Source: JAXHUE01 sp034189655
GTDB lineage: Bacteria > Chloroflexota > Dehalococcoidia > E44-bin15
DNA: 64,000 nt
Direction: 5' to 3'
Assembly (NCBI GenBank): GCA_034189655.1
Contig: JAXHUE010000001.1
Span: 1 to 64,000, forward strand
In this document: piece after piece, positions 9,037 to 17,885 of the stretch
How the letters are laid out: every line of letters begins with the position of its first letter
Numbering within the stretch: the stretch's first letter is position 1
The notes under the pieces: generated by a model
Told to the model about the DNA's origin: nothing
Database searches by the model: none
What the model saw: only the letters and a program-made list of their open reading frames with translations
Position numbers and translations under genes: made by a program

Positions 9037-9047
9037 AAAGGGGAGCC

Positions 9048-9770
9048 ATGAAACGATTGCTTCCGGCGCTCTCGCTGCTCATCTGCCTGTTCCTGGCAGC
9101 GGCGGGCTGTAGCTCTGCCCTGCCCACGCTCACCATCGCCCAGATACCCTGGCCCGACGACGAGGTGACCACCTACACCGTCCAGGACGCAGAGGGCAGC
9201 GCCATCGGCACCCTGGAGCTCACCATCCAGAGAGACGACGGCACCTACACCCTGACCCAGGTGGTAGATGTCACCATAGAGGGCCAGCAGGTCCAGGATA
9301 CCGTCTCGGTCACCGCGAGCGCCACTGACTTGAAGCCGCTCTCGATGACAGAGACCGTACTGTTCTCCGGCCAGACCATAGAGGTGGCGGCTACCTACGG
9401 CGAGGGCGAGGTCGCCATCGTCGCCACCGTCGACGGCGAGGAGCAGAGCGCCACCATCGCCATCCCCGAGGACGCCTACGACGACGGCGAGGTGCTGTTC
9501 CTGCTCCGCGCCATCCCGTTCCAGGTGGGCTACCGCGCCACCTACACCGATGTCGTCCCCGCCGCCGGCCTCATGCCAGAGGCCACGGTGAGCGTCGCCG
9601 CCGAGGAGGCGGTGGAGGTGCCCGCCGGCAGCTTCGACTGCTACAAGATCGAGCTTACCGTGCTCGGCACCACGCAGTACCTGTGGTACGACACCGAGAG
9701 CCCTCACTACCTGGTCAAGGTGGAGGTGGAGGGCACCTCCATGGTGCTCACGGAGACCGCCACTCCCTAG
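9048..9770 (+). CDS. putative lipoprotein of unknown function
   Basis: 240 residues with a lipoprotein signal: 'MKRLLPALSLLICLFLAAAGC' has a basic start, a hydrophobic core and Cys21 as the likely lipidated residue. The remainder is acidic and rich in Thr/Val beta strands with no recognised motif. Its spread of 'TVQDAEGSAIGTLELTI'-type strands and late 'VEVPAGSFDCYKIEL' recall outer-surface DUF3108-like beta proteins, but that is a weak resemblance. It follows the NAD-salvage gene by 11 bases, with AAAGGGGAG before the ATG, and precedes a membrane protein gene by 12 bases. Confidence 0.7.
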   Translation: MKRLLPALSLLICLFLAAAGCSSALPTLTIAQIPWPDDEVTTYTVQDAEGSAIGTLELTIQRDDGTYTLTQVVDVTIEGQQVQDTVSVTASATDLKPLSMTETVLFSGQTIEVAATYGEGEVAIVATVDGEEQSATIAIPEDAYDDGEVLFLLRAIPFQVGYRATYTDVVPAAGLMPEATVSVAAEEAVEVPAGSFDCYKIELTVLGTTQYLWYDTESPHYLVKVEVEGTSMVLTETATP

Positions 9771-9782
9771 ACGAGGGCCGCC

Positions 9783-10601
9783 ATGATACAGACGATGGTA
9801 GACGTCTTCGTCTCCGGGTTCCAGAACCCCAGTGCCTGGGGCATCTTCCTGGCCCTGGCCTTCGGTGCGGCCTGGCTGGCCCCCTTCGCCCCGTGGGTGC
9901 TAAGGCTGCCCACGACGGCACTCCGCGCCACCCTCGCCCTGCTCGGCGTGTTCGTGTCCAGCGCCATCCTCACCTGGGCCGCCATCAGCTTCGTCCAGGT
10001 CTCCCTCCAGACCTGGTACGGCCAGGCACTGGCACACTTCTGGGACCAGGAGACCCTCATGAGCTGGCTCCTGCTCGCCGCCGCCCCCCAGATACTCATC
10101 ACCGGCCTGGTGCAGGAGGCGGCCAAGCTCCTGCCGCCCCTGGTGCTCATGAGGTGGCACCGCCCCCAGGGGGCCCGCCTCGCCCTCATCGTGGGCGCCG
10201 TATCGGGGGCCGGATTCGGCATCTTCGAGGGGCAGTGGGCGCTGAACATGATCTTCGCCTCGGGCTGGAGCTGGGGCACGGTGCAGCTTGGCGGGTTCCA
10301 GGCCCTCCTGGGCTTCTGGGAGCGGTTCTTCGCCATAGCGTTCCACATCGGCGCCAGCGCCATCGCCGTCTACGGCCTGTTCCGCGGCAGGTGGTGGCAG
10401 TTCTACCTCCTCGCCGCCTTTCTCCACGCCTTCGTCAACTACAGCGTGGTGCTCCTCGGGACGGGCTACCTGACCACGCTCCAGATAGAGATATGGGTTG
10501 CCGTGGTGGCGCTCATCACCGTGGGCATCGCCCTGTGGCTGCGCTGGCGGCCCGAGAGGGGGCCCGTCGCCGAGACCGCCATGGAGGCAGACGGCGAGTA
10601 G
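9783..10601 (+). CDS. PrsW/YhfC-like intramembrane metalloprotease family protein
   Basis: A 272-residue integral membrane protein with about seven or eight hydrophobic segments. Polar motifs inside the membrane segments match the PrsW/YhfC (CPBP-related) superfamily: 'VQEAAKLLPP' (Glu and Lys), 'GAGFGIFEGQW' (Glu), 'AFHIGASAIAVYG' (His) and 'FLHAFVNYSVV' (HxxxN). In PrsW such residues form the putative zinc site that cleaves anti-sigma factors. An ECF sigma/anti-sigma pair exists in this window (54431-55016), but far away. Whether this copy is a protease is inferred. It is probably co-transcribed with the lipoprotein gene upstream. Confidence 0.65.
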   Translation: MIQTMVDVFVSGFQNPSAWGIFLALAFGAAWLAPFAPWVLRLPTTALRATLALLGVFVSSAILTWAAISFVQVSLQTWYGQALAHFWDQETLMSWLLLAAAPQILITGLVQEAAKLLPPLVLMRWHRPQGARLALIVGAVSGAGFGIFEGQWALNMIFASGWSWGTVQLGGFQALLGFWERFFAIAFHIGASAIAVYGLFRGRWWQFYLLAAFLHAFVNYSVVLLGTGYLTTLQIEIWVAVVALITVGIALWLRWRPERGPVAETAMEADGE

Positions 10602-10663
10602 GCCGCGGCGTCATGGGGGCGCCACCCGCCGCCTTATCTGATCCTTTGCGTGAGGAGGCTCGC

Positions 10664-11200
10664 ATGAGCGACCTGGAGAGAGCGATGGTACAGCTAGAGG
10701 CGCTGCCCCGCGAGGAGCTCGTGGAGCTGGCCAGGCTCTACTGCCGGCTGTTCGCCGCGGTGGACGGCTTCTGGTACCTGGCGGTGAAAGAGCTGGTGGG
10801 CGAGGAGACGGCCACCGCGTGCGACTTCTGGGTGTGGGACAGGTATACCCCCTACGAGCTGAAGAGGCTGGCCCAGCACCGGGGAATCGAGGGAAAGGGC
10901 ATCCACGACTTTGCCACCTGCTTCTCTCTGTCCCCCTGGTTCTCCAACCTGACCTACGACTTGACCCCAGAGGGGGAGAACAGGCTCATCTTCACCGTGC
11001 GGGAGTGCAACACCCTGCGCTCGCTGGAGAGGGAAGGCCTGGGCCGGGAGAAGACCATCTGCCACCAGGTAGACCTGGAGATATTCCAGAGGTTCGCGGA
11101 GCACTTCAGCCCCAGGGCACGGGTAGTCCCCCTCGAGCTGCCGCCGCGGCAGAGCGGGGCCACCATATGCTGCCGCTGGGCGTTCATCTTCGACGAGTAG
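10664..11200 (+). CDS. conserved hypothetical protein (DUF6125 / ATC-hydrolase-like)
   Basis: A soluble protein of 178 residues. The N-terminus is helical and acidic ('LEALPREELVELARLYCRLF'). The C-terminal part has regularly placed cysteines: 'VRECNTLRSLEREGLG', 'KTICHQVDLEIFQRF' and a final 'GATICCRWAF'. This layout resembles a family found in anaerobes and loosely related to L-2-amino-thiazoline-4-carboxylic acid hydrolase; I recall it as DUF6125 but cannot verify it. The ATG at 10664 follows GAGGAGG by six bases. It ends 23 bases from tilS on the other strand. No function is assigned. Confidence 0.6.
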   Translation: MSDLERAMVQLEALPREELVELARLYCRLFAAVDGFWYLAVKELVGEETATACDFWVWDRYTPYELKRLAQHRGIEGKGIHDFATCFSLSPWFSNLTYDLTPEGENRLIFTVRECNTLRSLEREGLGREKTICHQVDLEIFQRFAEHFSPRARVVPLELPPRQSGATICCRWAFIFDE

Positions 11201-11223
11201 CCCCTCTTAAACAGATGCGACCT

Positions 11224-12648
11224 TCACACCCTCTGGAACTCGATGCGGAGGGCGTGCTCGGTGTCCTCCCTCACCCTGGCCCGCTCATCGATGCGCCAGC
11301 CCACCACCCACACGATGCCCCGCGGCGATACCACCAGCGGCACGCGGTCGCGCCAGGCACGCGCCACCTTGGCATCCACCATGAAGTCCTGAAGCTTCTT
11401 GCTCTCCGCCATGCCCAGCGGCTGGAAGCGGTCGCCGGGGCGGCGAGTGCGCACCACCAGGTCGGTACCCACCTGCTCCAGGTCTAGGCAGGTGGCGAAC
11501 CCCCAGGCCCTCTCGTCACGGGAGACGACGTGGGCACACACCCTCCAGCCCGGCACCTCGGTCTCCCCGGGCACGCTCACCACGTGCTCACCCTCAAGCG
11601 GCGGGAAGGGACAGGTATCTATACCCCTGGGCGCGACCAGGCAGGCATCGTATCCCACGGTCATGGCAAGCCCGTGGGGCAGGTCGATGCCCTTCCCCGC
11701 CGGCCCAGAGAGCGCCGCCACCATGGCCTCGACGTGCACCCACTCGATGTCGCTCGTGTCCCCTTTGAGCCACACCAGGACACGCCTGAGCAGGTGCCTC
11801 CTGAGCGCCGGGTGCAGCGACGAGACCGCCGCCCTGTCGAGGAGGAGCCCGCCGCCTTCCTCCCGCACCACGTCGCCCCACACCTGCGCCACCTGCCCCT
11901 CGATGAAGGAGAGGTCGGCGGCGGCGGCATCGGCCAGGCGCAGGAGCGCATCGTCCACCTGCGGGTTGTACTGCCTGAGCAGGGGCAGCACCTCGTGGCG
12001 AAAGCGGTTCCTCAAGAAGGCGGGGGAATAGTTGGTCGCGTCCTGCCGCGGCTCTAGCCCCTGGGCGGCGCAGTAGGCCTCGGTCTCGGCGCGGGCAACC
12101 GCAAGGAGCGGCCTCACCACCGAGAGCGTCGCCCCGCCCTCCGCCGGGCCCCAGGCGGCCATGGGCCTCATCCCGCGCAGCCCGGCGAGCCCGGCACCGC
12201 GCACCAGGTGCATGAGCACGGTCTCCACCTGGTCATCGGCGGTGTGCCCCAGGGCGATGCGCCCCGCCCCCACCTCCTGCGCCACCTCGGCGAAGAACTG
12301 GTAGCGCACCCGCCGCGCTGCCTCCTCCACGGAGAGCCGGCGCCCCGCCCGGTAGGCCCTCACATCGCGCCGGTCTATGGTGGCCGGCAGGCCCAGGTGC
12401 CGGGCGAGCTTCCCCACGTAGCGGGCATCGGCGGCGGCGGCGGCCCCCCTCAGCCCGTGGTCGAGATGGGCGACGTGGAGCCCCACCCCCAGCGCCCCCT
12501 GTAGACGGTACAGGAGGTGCAGCAGGCACACCGAGTCGGCGCCGCCGGACACGCCCACCACCACCGTCTCGCCGGCCTCCACCAGGCCCTCATCGGCGAT
12601 GAAGCGATGGACGCGCCGCTCGAGGTCCTCCTCGCCATGCCCCGCCAT
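11224..12648 (-). CDS. tilS: tRNA(Ile)-lysidine synthase
   Basis: Modifies C34 of the AUA-reading tRNA(Ile) to lysidine with ATP and lysine, an essential decoding step. The N-PP-loop motif 'VVGVSGGADSVCLLHLL' is near residue 30, followed by 'HLDHGLRG' and the family signature around 'ALGHTADDQVETVLMHL'. The substrate-binding middle and C-terminal domains extend to residue 474 ('RRPGDRFQPLGMAESKKLQD' marks the C-terminal domain). It is the last gene of the run CNNM, DUF2344, M48, phosphatase, tilS, four bases after the phosphatase. Confidence 0.95.
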   Translation of the reverse strand: MAGHGEEDLERRVHRFIADEGLVEAGETVVVGVSGGADSVCLLHLLYRLQGALGVGLHVAHLDHGLRGAAAAADARYVGKLARHLGLPATIDRRDVRAYRAGRRLSVEEAARRVRYQFFAEVAQEVGAGRIALGHTADDQVETVLMHLVRGAGLAGLRGMRPMAAWGPAEGGATLSVVRPLLAVARAETEAYCAAQGLEPRQDATNYSPAFLRNRFRHEVLPLLRQYNPQVDDALLRLADAAAADLSFIEGQVAQVWGDVVREEGGGLLLDRAAVSSLHPALRRHLLRRVLVWLKGDTSDIEWVHVEAMVAALSGPAGKGIDLPHGLAMTVGYDACLVAPRGIDTCPFPPLEGEHVVSVPGETEVPGWRVCAHVVSRDERAWGFATCLDLEQVGTDLVVRTRRPGDRFQPLGMAESKKLQDFMVDAKVARAWRDRVPLVVSPRGIVWVVGWRIDERARVREDTEHALRIEFQRV

Positions 12649-12651
12649 ACC

Positions 12652-13269
12652 CTAGAGCTCCCTCTCCTCCCCGTGGTGACAGGTATCGTTGAACAGCAGG
12701 AGGGAGTTGCCCCTGCGGCCGAAGTTGACGATGCTTATCGAGCCCAGGGAGAGCCTGAGCCTGCGGAACAGGGTGAGCGGCATGTCCAGTGCCTGGCATA
12801 TGATGGACAGTATGACGAAATTGTGGCTCACCAGCACCACGACACCATCGGCGTAGCGCTGCCTTATCCGCTCCACCACCTGCCACGCGCGCTGCTGCAC
12901 CTGGTGCAGCGACTCACCCCCAGGCAGCTCCATCGAGGTGGCATCCTCTATCCAGCTCTTCATGAACTCGCTGTAGCCCTCGACCATCTGGGGATAGGTG
13001 AATCCCTCCATGTCGCCAGCGTTGAGCTCCATGAGGCCGCTATCGAGCTCCACGTCCACCGTGTGGTGGCGCGCGATGAGCTCCGCGGTCTCGCGGGCGC
13101 GCCGCAGGGGGCTGGAGAAGATGGCATCCGGCCGCTCCCCTTTGAGCGCCTCGGCGAGGCCCGCTGCCTGCCGCCTCCCCCTCTCGTTGAGCTCGATATC
13201 GGTGTGCCCCAGCACCCGCCGGTCGTGGTTCCAGTCAGTCTCTCCGTGTCTGGCCAGGATAAGCCTCAT
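12652..13269 (-). CDS. histidine phosphatase family protein (phosphoglycerate-mutase-like)
   Basis: 205 residues with the family start 'LILARHGETDWN', where the His is phosphorylated in catalysis, then 'LNERGRRQAAGLAEAL', 'SSPLRRARETAELI', 'GESLHQVQQRAWQV' and the second catalytic His in 'VVVLVSHNFVILSI'. The size and style fit broad-specificity GpmB/CobC-like phosphatases. Since many genes here depend on cobamides, an alpha-ribazole phosphatase role is conceivable, but there is no cobalamin-synthesis neighbour. The ATG overlaps the stop of the M48 gene (ATGA). Confidence 0.85.
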   Translation of the reverse strand: MRLILARHGETDWNHDRRVLGHTDIELNERGRRQAAGLAEALKGERPDAIFSSPLRRARETAELIARHHTVDVELDSGLMELNAGDMEGFTYPQMVEGYSEFMKSWIEDATSMELPGGESLHQVQQRAWQVVERIRQRYADGVVVLVSHNFVILSIICQALDMPLTLFRRLRLSLGSISIVNFGRRGNSLLLFNDTCHHGEEREL

Positions 13270-14399
13270 CTCTCTCCTTCTCGCCGTGCCGCATAGCCAT
13301 ACGCCCGTGCCAACCGCTTCTGGTAGGGCGGGTGGTCGTAGAACAGGAGCTCCACCCAGCGCGGCGGCTTGGCCTCGGACAGGTTCTGGTCGGCAAGCTT
13401 GGTCATCATGGTGACGAACCCCTGCGGGTTGTCGGTGAGGGCCAGTGCGTACTCGTCGGCGGCCCCCTCAAGGTGCCGGCTGTAGGCGCTCTCCAGCGGC
13501 GCCACCACCAGGGCGAACGCGCCCAGCAAGAGTGCGAGCAGCGGGAACGAGGCGATGTCGGCGATGCCCCCAAAGCCGAGCCAGGCCACACCCTGCGCCA
13601 GCACCAGGTGCACCAGGTACAGCCCCAGCAGCGTCACCGCCGACTGGAAGCAGATGAGCCGGGGCACATCGCGGTGCACCTGGTGCCCCAGCTCGTGGGC
13701 CACGATGGTCTCGATCTCATCGGTGGTGTACCTGTCGAGTATGGTGTCGCCGAGCACTATGCGCCTGGTGTTCCCCAGCCCCATGAGCGCGGCGTTGCCC
13801 GTGGTCCCCTTGCTGCTCATATCGATGGTGAAAACCCCCTTCACGCGAGTGCCCGCCCTGCGGGCGAGCCCCGCCAGCCGCTCTCCAAGCGTGGCATCAC
13901 CCAGCGGCTCGAGCCGGTAGAACAGGGGCACGATGACGAGCGGCGCCAGGTTGGTCAGCACCACGGTGAGCAGGAGCAGGGAGAGGCCGGCCCAGAGCCA
14001 CCACGTCTGGGCAAAGTGTGCCATGAGCCAGTAGAGCAGCACCAGGGCGGCCACGCCCATCACCAGGCCCAGCGCCCCGGCCTTGGCCTCGTCCCACAGC
14101 CAGCCGCGCAGGCCCTGGCTCAAGAGACCATAGCGGCGCGGCAGCACGAAGCCGCGATAGAGACTGAGAGGGGCGGTGACCGCCCCGTAGCACACCACGA
14201 GCACCACCGCGTACAGGGCCACCTGGAGCGGCAGGGCGAAGTCGAAGAGGTCCCTCAAGTCCACCGAGAGCGGCGAGAGCAGGAGCACCAGCAGGAAGAC
14301 GACGCCGATACCCAGCTCCGCCATGTACAGCAAGCGGCCGAGCCGGGCATACTGCCTCGCCTTATCCTGCCGCTGGCTACCTGGGGACTGCGGCATCAT
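13266..14399 (-). CDS. M48-family membrane metalloprotease (CAAX protease/HtpX-like)
   Basis: 377 residues with several membrane segments in the first half and near residues 270-300. The zinc motif is 'IVAHELGHQVHRD' (HExxH), and the third ligand Glu is in 'RHLEGAADEYALALT'. The order of membrane segments, catalytic motif and membrane pair matches Ste24/HtpX-like M48 proteases. Its start at 14399 lies 23 bases inside the end of the DUF2344 gene, and its stop overlaps the next start. A housekeeping membrane-quality-control role is the family norm. Confidence 0.85.
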   Translation of the reverse strand: MMPQSPGSQRQDKARQYARLGRLLYMAELGIGVVFLLVLLLSPLSVDLRDLFDFALPLQVALYAVVLVVCYGAVTAPLSLYRGFVLPRRYGLLSQGLRGWLWDEAKAGALGLVMGVAALVLLYWLMAHFAQTWWLWAGLSLLLLTVVLTNLAPLVIVPLFYRLEPLGDATLGERLAGLARRAGTRVKGVFTIDMSSKGTTGNAALMGLGNTRRIVLGDTILDRYTTDEIETIVAHELGHQVHRDVPRLICFQSAVTLLGLYLVHLVLAQGVAWLGFGGIADIASFPLLALLLGAFALVVAPLESAYSRHLEGAADEYALALTDNPQGFVTMMTKLADQNLSEAKPPRWVELLFYDHPPYQKRLARAYGYAARREGER

Positions 14400-15048
14400 G
14401 ATGTCTGCCCGAAAGTATCAGTCTGGTGCGCACTATGGAGAGGGGACGCTCGCCGAAGCCCAGAGCGGCACTCACCTGCTCCGGCCTCCCGGTGGCCGTG
14501 TTATCGTTGCGCAGCCTCATCCCCACCTGGCAACGGCCATCGCCCCACCCCAGGAGCCACACCCGGTCTACCAGCGAGCGGATGTCGTAGCGGCGGACCT
14601 CGGCCTGTCGCATATGCTGCCACGGCACGTGCTCCCTGCCCATGAACGAGCCGAGGGCCTCCTCCACCTCCTGGGGGCCACGGTCGGTCTCTATCTCCAC
14701 CCGGTACTCCGCCTGTCTCACCTGGGACTGTAGCGAGGGGGCCCCCATCTCCACCTGCACCACCCCCTCTATGGCTATGCCGCGGGGCATCTGGCCGCTC
14801 ACCGCCTTGATGAAGTAGTACGGCGACACCCGGCGCTGCACGACGACGTCCAGGAGCTCCCCCTCGCTGGTCACCCCTATGGGGAGCGGCGCCGCTATCG
14901 ATATCCTGGGGTGCGGGCTGTACCCCCCGGAGTAGGCCGGGGGTACGCCGGCGCGACGCAGCGCCCGCTCCCAGAGGCGCATCATGTCCAGGTGAGATAT
15001 GTACTTCACCTCCTCGCCGCGCGAGAAGGTCACCCTCAATCGCTGCAT
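14377..15048 (-). CDS. DUF2344 protein (TIGR03936, radical-SAM-associated)
   Basis: 223 residues beginning 'RLRVTFSRGEEVKYISHLD', the conserved N-terminus of the DUF2344 family, followed by 'ALRRAGVPPAYSGGYSPHPR' and 'APLPIGVTSEGELLDVVV'. In most bacteria this domain is fused to, or lies next to, a TIGR03960 radical SAM protein. No such gene is adjacent here. Its function is unknown. The start is one base past the CNNM stop, and the 3' end overlaps the M48 gene by 23 bases. Confidence 0.85.
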   Translation of the reverse strand: MQRLRVTFSRGEEVKYISHLDMMRLWERALRRAGVPPAYSGGYSPHPRISIAAPLPIGVTSEGELLDVVVQRRVSPYYFIKAVSGQMPRGIAIEGVVQVEMGAPSLQSQVRQAEYRVEIETDRGPQEVEEALGSFMGREHVPWQHMRQAEVRRYDIRSLVDRVWLLGWGDGRCQVGMRLRNDNTATGRPEQVSAALGFGERPLSIVRTRLILSGRHHDAAVPR

Positions 15049-15049
15049 G

Positions 15050-16300
15050 CTACTCCCTGGTCACCAGTATCTTCTCTATCCTCATCCCGCGCATCTGGGT
15101 CACCACCATCTTCAGCGCGCCGTGGCGTATCTGCTCCCCCTCTTTGGGGATGTGACCGACCACGCTTAAGAAGAACCCGCCCACGGTATCGTACTCGCCG
15201 TCGGGGATGTCCAGCCCCAGCTCCTCGTTTGCCTCCTCCACCCTCATGCCGCCATCTATCTGCACCGTCCGCTCATCGATGAACTCGAAGTCCTTGTCCG
15301 CCACCACGAGCTCATCGCCTACGCGGCCCACGATCTCCTCCAGCAGCTGCTCTACAGTCACAATGCCGGTGGTCACACCATACTCATCGACCACCACCGC
15401 CATCTGGTACGCCCTGGACTGCATCTCGGCGAAGAGGTGGGAGATGCGCTTGGTCTCGGGCACGTGCTCCACGGGGCGCACCAGCTCGCTCACGACGCCC
15501 TCCATGTCGAGTGCACCCCTGGCCTGCGCCATGAGCACGTCCTTTATGGAGAGGATGCCTATCACGTTGTCCACGTTGTCGCGGTACACCGGGAAACGGC
15601 TGTGGGGCGCCTCCGCGTAGATGGCCAGGAAATCACAGAGCCTGGTGCCCTCCTCGATCCAGGTCACCTCGGGGCGCGGCGTGGTGACCTCGCGGACGCT
15701 GCGGTCGCCGAACTGGAACACCTTGCTCAGCATGTCAGCCTCGGCCCTCTCCACCGTCCCCTCCTCCCTCCCCACAGAGATCATGGTGCGTATCTCCTCC
15801 TCGCTCACCAGGGCCCGCGACGCCGTGGACCCCCTGCCCCCAGAGAGCGTGCTCCCAATCCACCCCAGCACCACGGCCAGCGGCGACACCAGCCAGGTGA
15901 TGGCCTGAATGGGGTACACGTACACCAGTGCCATGCGCTCGGCGTGCCTGGTGGCAAATGTCTTGGGCGTGACCTCGGCGAATATGAGCAGCAGTATGGT
16001 CACCCCGATGGTCGATAGGAGCACGCCCAGCTCTCCCCCCCATATCGATACCGCGATGACGGTGCCCAGGGCGGCAGCGGCCACGTTGACGAAGTTGTTG
16101 CACAGGAGGACGGTGGCGAGCAGCCTCTCCGGCCGGTCGGTGAGCCTGTCTATCCGGTCCGCGCCCATGACGTTGCTGCTCACCATGTGCCTGATCTTGG
16201 TCTTGGGCAGGGATATGAAGGCGGTCTCGGCGCTGGAGAAAAATGCGGACGTGATGATACAGGCCACCAGCAGTACTATATACAGTGCACTGGCATCCAC
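15050..16300 (-). CDS. CNNM/CorC (hemolysin C) family membrane protein with CBS pair
   Basis: 416 residues in the standard domain order. A DUF21/CNNM transmembrane domain covers about residues 1-190 ('IITSAFFSSAETAFISL', with three or four membrane segments). Two CBS domains follow at about 200-320 ('RFPVYRDNVDNVIGILSIKD', 'MAVVVDEYGVTTGIVT'). A CorC_HlyC domain closes the protein at about 335-412 ('TVQIDGGMRVEEANEEL'). Members act in magnesium or cobalt efflux; the older name hemolysin C is misleading. It is first in a five-gene minus-strand run with its own TTGACA promoter. Confidence 0.9.
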   Translation of the reverse strand: MDASALYIVLLVACIITSAFFSSAETAFISLPKTKIRHMVSSNVMGADRIDRLTDRPERLLATVLLCNNFVNVAAAALGTVIAVSIWGGELGVLLSTIGVTILLLIFAEVTPKTFATRHAERMALVYVYPIQAITWLVSPLAVVLGWIGSTLSGGRGSTASRALVSEEEIRTMISVGREEGTVERAEADMLSKVFQFGDRSVREVTTPRPEVTWIEEGTRLCDFLAIYAEAPHSRFPVYRDNVDNVIGILSIKDVLMAQARGALDMEGVVSELVRPVEHVPETKRISHLFAEMQSRAYQMAVVVDEYGVTTGIVTVEQLLEEIVGRVGDELVVADKDFEFIDERTVQIDGGMRVEEANEELGLDIPDGEYDTVGGFFLSVVGHIPKEGEQIRHGALKMVVTQMRGMRIEKILVTRE

Positions 16301-16349
16301 TGCGCTCTCCTCCCCCGTTCACCGTAGTCGGGCCTTGCGTCCGAGTTTC

Positions 16350-16378
16350 ATCATACCATCCGCTACTACCACTGTCAA
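16350..16378 (-). promoter_or_regulatory. promoter for the CNNM-to-tilS run
   Basis: Read on the minus strand: TTGACA (16378-16373), a 17-bp spacer and TATGAT (16355-16350), about 50 bp before the CNNM start. It diverges from the tsaD promoter 50 bp away. Confidence 0.8.
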
Positions 16379-16429
16379 AAATGCCATGGAGTGAAGGCCC
16401 GCATCAAGCTGCGGCGGCGCCCGGCGAGA

Positions 16430-16459
16430 TTTACATCTGAGGGCGCCATCTGCTATAGT
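16430..16459 (+). promoter_or_regulatory. promoter for tsaD
   Basis: TTTACA (16430-16435), an 18-bp spacer and TATAGT (16454-16459), about 95 bp upstream of tsaD. The 254-bp divergent intergenic region holds this and the minus-strand promoter; nothing else was recognised in it. Confidence 0.65.
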
Positions 16460-16554
16460 GCCCTTTAGCGGGCGGCCCCGCCGGCGACGATGGGAGGGCG
16501 AACAGTGAGACCAGCACCGATGGGATACCCGGCGCGGTGCCCGGGGGCACGGCG

Positions 16555-17535
16555 ATGAGGCTCCTCGGCATAGAGACCTCGTGCGATGAGACCGCCGCCG
16601 CCGTCGTCAGCGACGGCACGGAGGTCCTCTCCAGCATCATCTCGTCCCAGGTAGACCTCCACGCCCGCTACGGCGGCATAGTCCCCGAGGTGGCCTCCCG
16701 CCAGCACCTGGTCACCGCCATCCCCATCGTAGAGGAGGCCATGTCCCGCGCCGGGACGGGCTGGCGTGACCTGGACGCCATCGCCGTCACCATGGGGCCC
16801 GGGCTCGCCGGCTCGCTTCTCGTGGGGGTCACCATCGCCAAGGCCATCGCCCTGGCCCACGACATCCCCCTCGTCGGCATAAACCACCTGGAGGGACACG
16901 TCTACGCAAGCTGGCTGGAGGGCGGAGAGCCAGAGTTCCCCCTGGTGTGTCTCATCGTATCCGGGGGACATACCGACCTCATCCTGATGAGGGGGCACGG
17001 CGACTACGTCGCCCTGGGCCGCACCAGGGACGACGCCGCCGGCGAGGCCTTCGACAAGGTGGCCCGCCTCCTCGGCCTCCCCTTCCCCGGGGGCCCGGCC
17101 ATAGAGCACATCGCCGCCTCTGGGGACGGCGCCCGCTGCCACCTGCCCCGCGCCTGGCTCAAGGGCAGCGACGACTTCAGCTTCAGCGGGCTCAAGACCG
17201 CCGTGGCCCGCCTGGTCGAGGGGGGGAGCGACCTCCCCACGGCCGACATCGCCGCCGGCTTTCAGGACTCGGTGGTGGACGTGCTGGTCGAGAAGACAGC
17301 GGCGGCGGCGGCGCGGACCCGTGCCCGGTGCATACTGCTCGGCGGCGGCGTTGCCGCCAACAGCCACCTGCGCCAGACCATGGTGCGGCGTGCCCCGGTC
17401 CCAGTCCTCATCCCCCACCCCATCCTGTGCACCGACAACGCCGCCATGGTCGCCTCCTGCGGCTACTTCCGCTTGAAGGCGGGAGATACCGCTGGCTGGG
17501 ACTTAGATGTCCACCCCAACCTCAGGCTGGCATAG
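16555..17535 (+). CDS. tsaD: tRNA N6-adenosine threonylcarbamoyltransferase
   Basis: Transfers the threonylcarbamoyl group to A37 of ANN-reading tRNAs, working with TsaB and TsaE. The 326 residues start 'RLLGIETSCDETAAAVV', the ASKHA N-terminus. The metal-binding HxxxH is in 'NHLEGHVYASW', with 'SGGHTDLIL' after it, 'FSFSGLKTAVARL' (FSG motif) and 'LGGGVAANSHLRQ'. The ATG at 16555 was chosen because it begins exactly at the conserved N-terminus; an in-frame GTG-type alternative at 16537 would add six residues. TsaB, TsaC and TsaE are not in the window. Confidence 0.95.
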   Translation: MRLLGIETSCDETAAAVVSDGTEVLSSIISSQVDLHARYGGIVPEVASRQHLVTAIPIVEEAMSRAGTGWRDLDAIAVTMGPGLAGSLLVGVTIAKAIALAHDIPLVGINHLEGHVYASWLEGGEPEFPLVCLIVSGGHTDLILMRGHGDYVALGRTRDDAAGEAFDKVARLLGLPFPGGPAIEHIAASGDGARCHLPRAWLKGSDDFSFSGLKTAVARLVEGGSDLPTADIAAGFQDSVVDVLVEKTAAAAARTRARCILLGGGVAANSHLRQTMVRRAPVPVLIPHPILCTDNAAMVASCGYFRLKAGDTAGWDLDVHPNLRLA

Positions 17536-17566
17536 GGGGCGAGTGGGTCCGGCCCTGTGATTCATG

Positions 17567-17575
17567 TGATATAAT
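17567..17575 (+). promoter_or_regulatory. extended -10 promoter for the 17648 small gene
   Basis: TGATATAAT at 17567-17575 is a perfect extended -10 (TG-n-TATAAT) with no good -35. It lies about 70 bp upstream of the small gene. Confidence 0.5.
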
Positions 17576-17647
17576 CGGGGCGGAGCGGCACCATGGCGAG
17601 GGCAGGGCCCTACTTGGTTTACACGCAATGCCCAGAGGTGGTGACCC

Positions 17648-17839
17648 ATGTCAAAAGATGCGCTGGAGGCAGCGAGGGCGGCACGAGAGGCGATGGAGCT
17701 CCTGAAACGGGGCGATGACCTCACAGAAGAGGAGAGGCAGCACCTCAAGGAGCTCTACTCGCAGTGGCAGGGCGCCCGTGACAAGGACTGGCAGGAGGCG
17801 GAGCACAGGATCGAGGACACGCTGTGGGGCCGGGGCTAG
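17648..17839 (+). CDS. small helical hypothetical protein
   Basis: 63 residues, highly charged and predicted almost entirely alpha-helical ('LEAARAAREAMELLKRG', 'LTEEERQHLKELYSQW'). No cysteines or membrane segment. It has its own extended -10 promoter and an AGGTGGTGA ribosome-binding site seven bases from the ATG, both of which favour a real gene. It lies between tsaD and the convergent GX3-repeat gene. Function unknown. Confidence 0.55.
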   Translation: MSKDALEAARAAREAMELLKRGDDLTEEERQHLKELYSQWQGARDKDWQEAEHRIEDTLWGRG

Positions 17840-17885
17840 CTATCGCGCGCCCGATACTGCCCAGGGCTCGCACCCCTCTCGCGCA

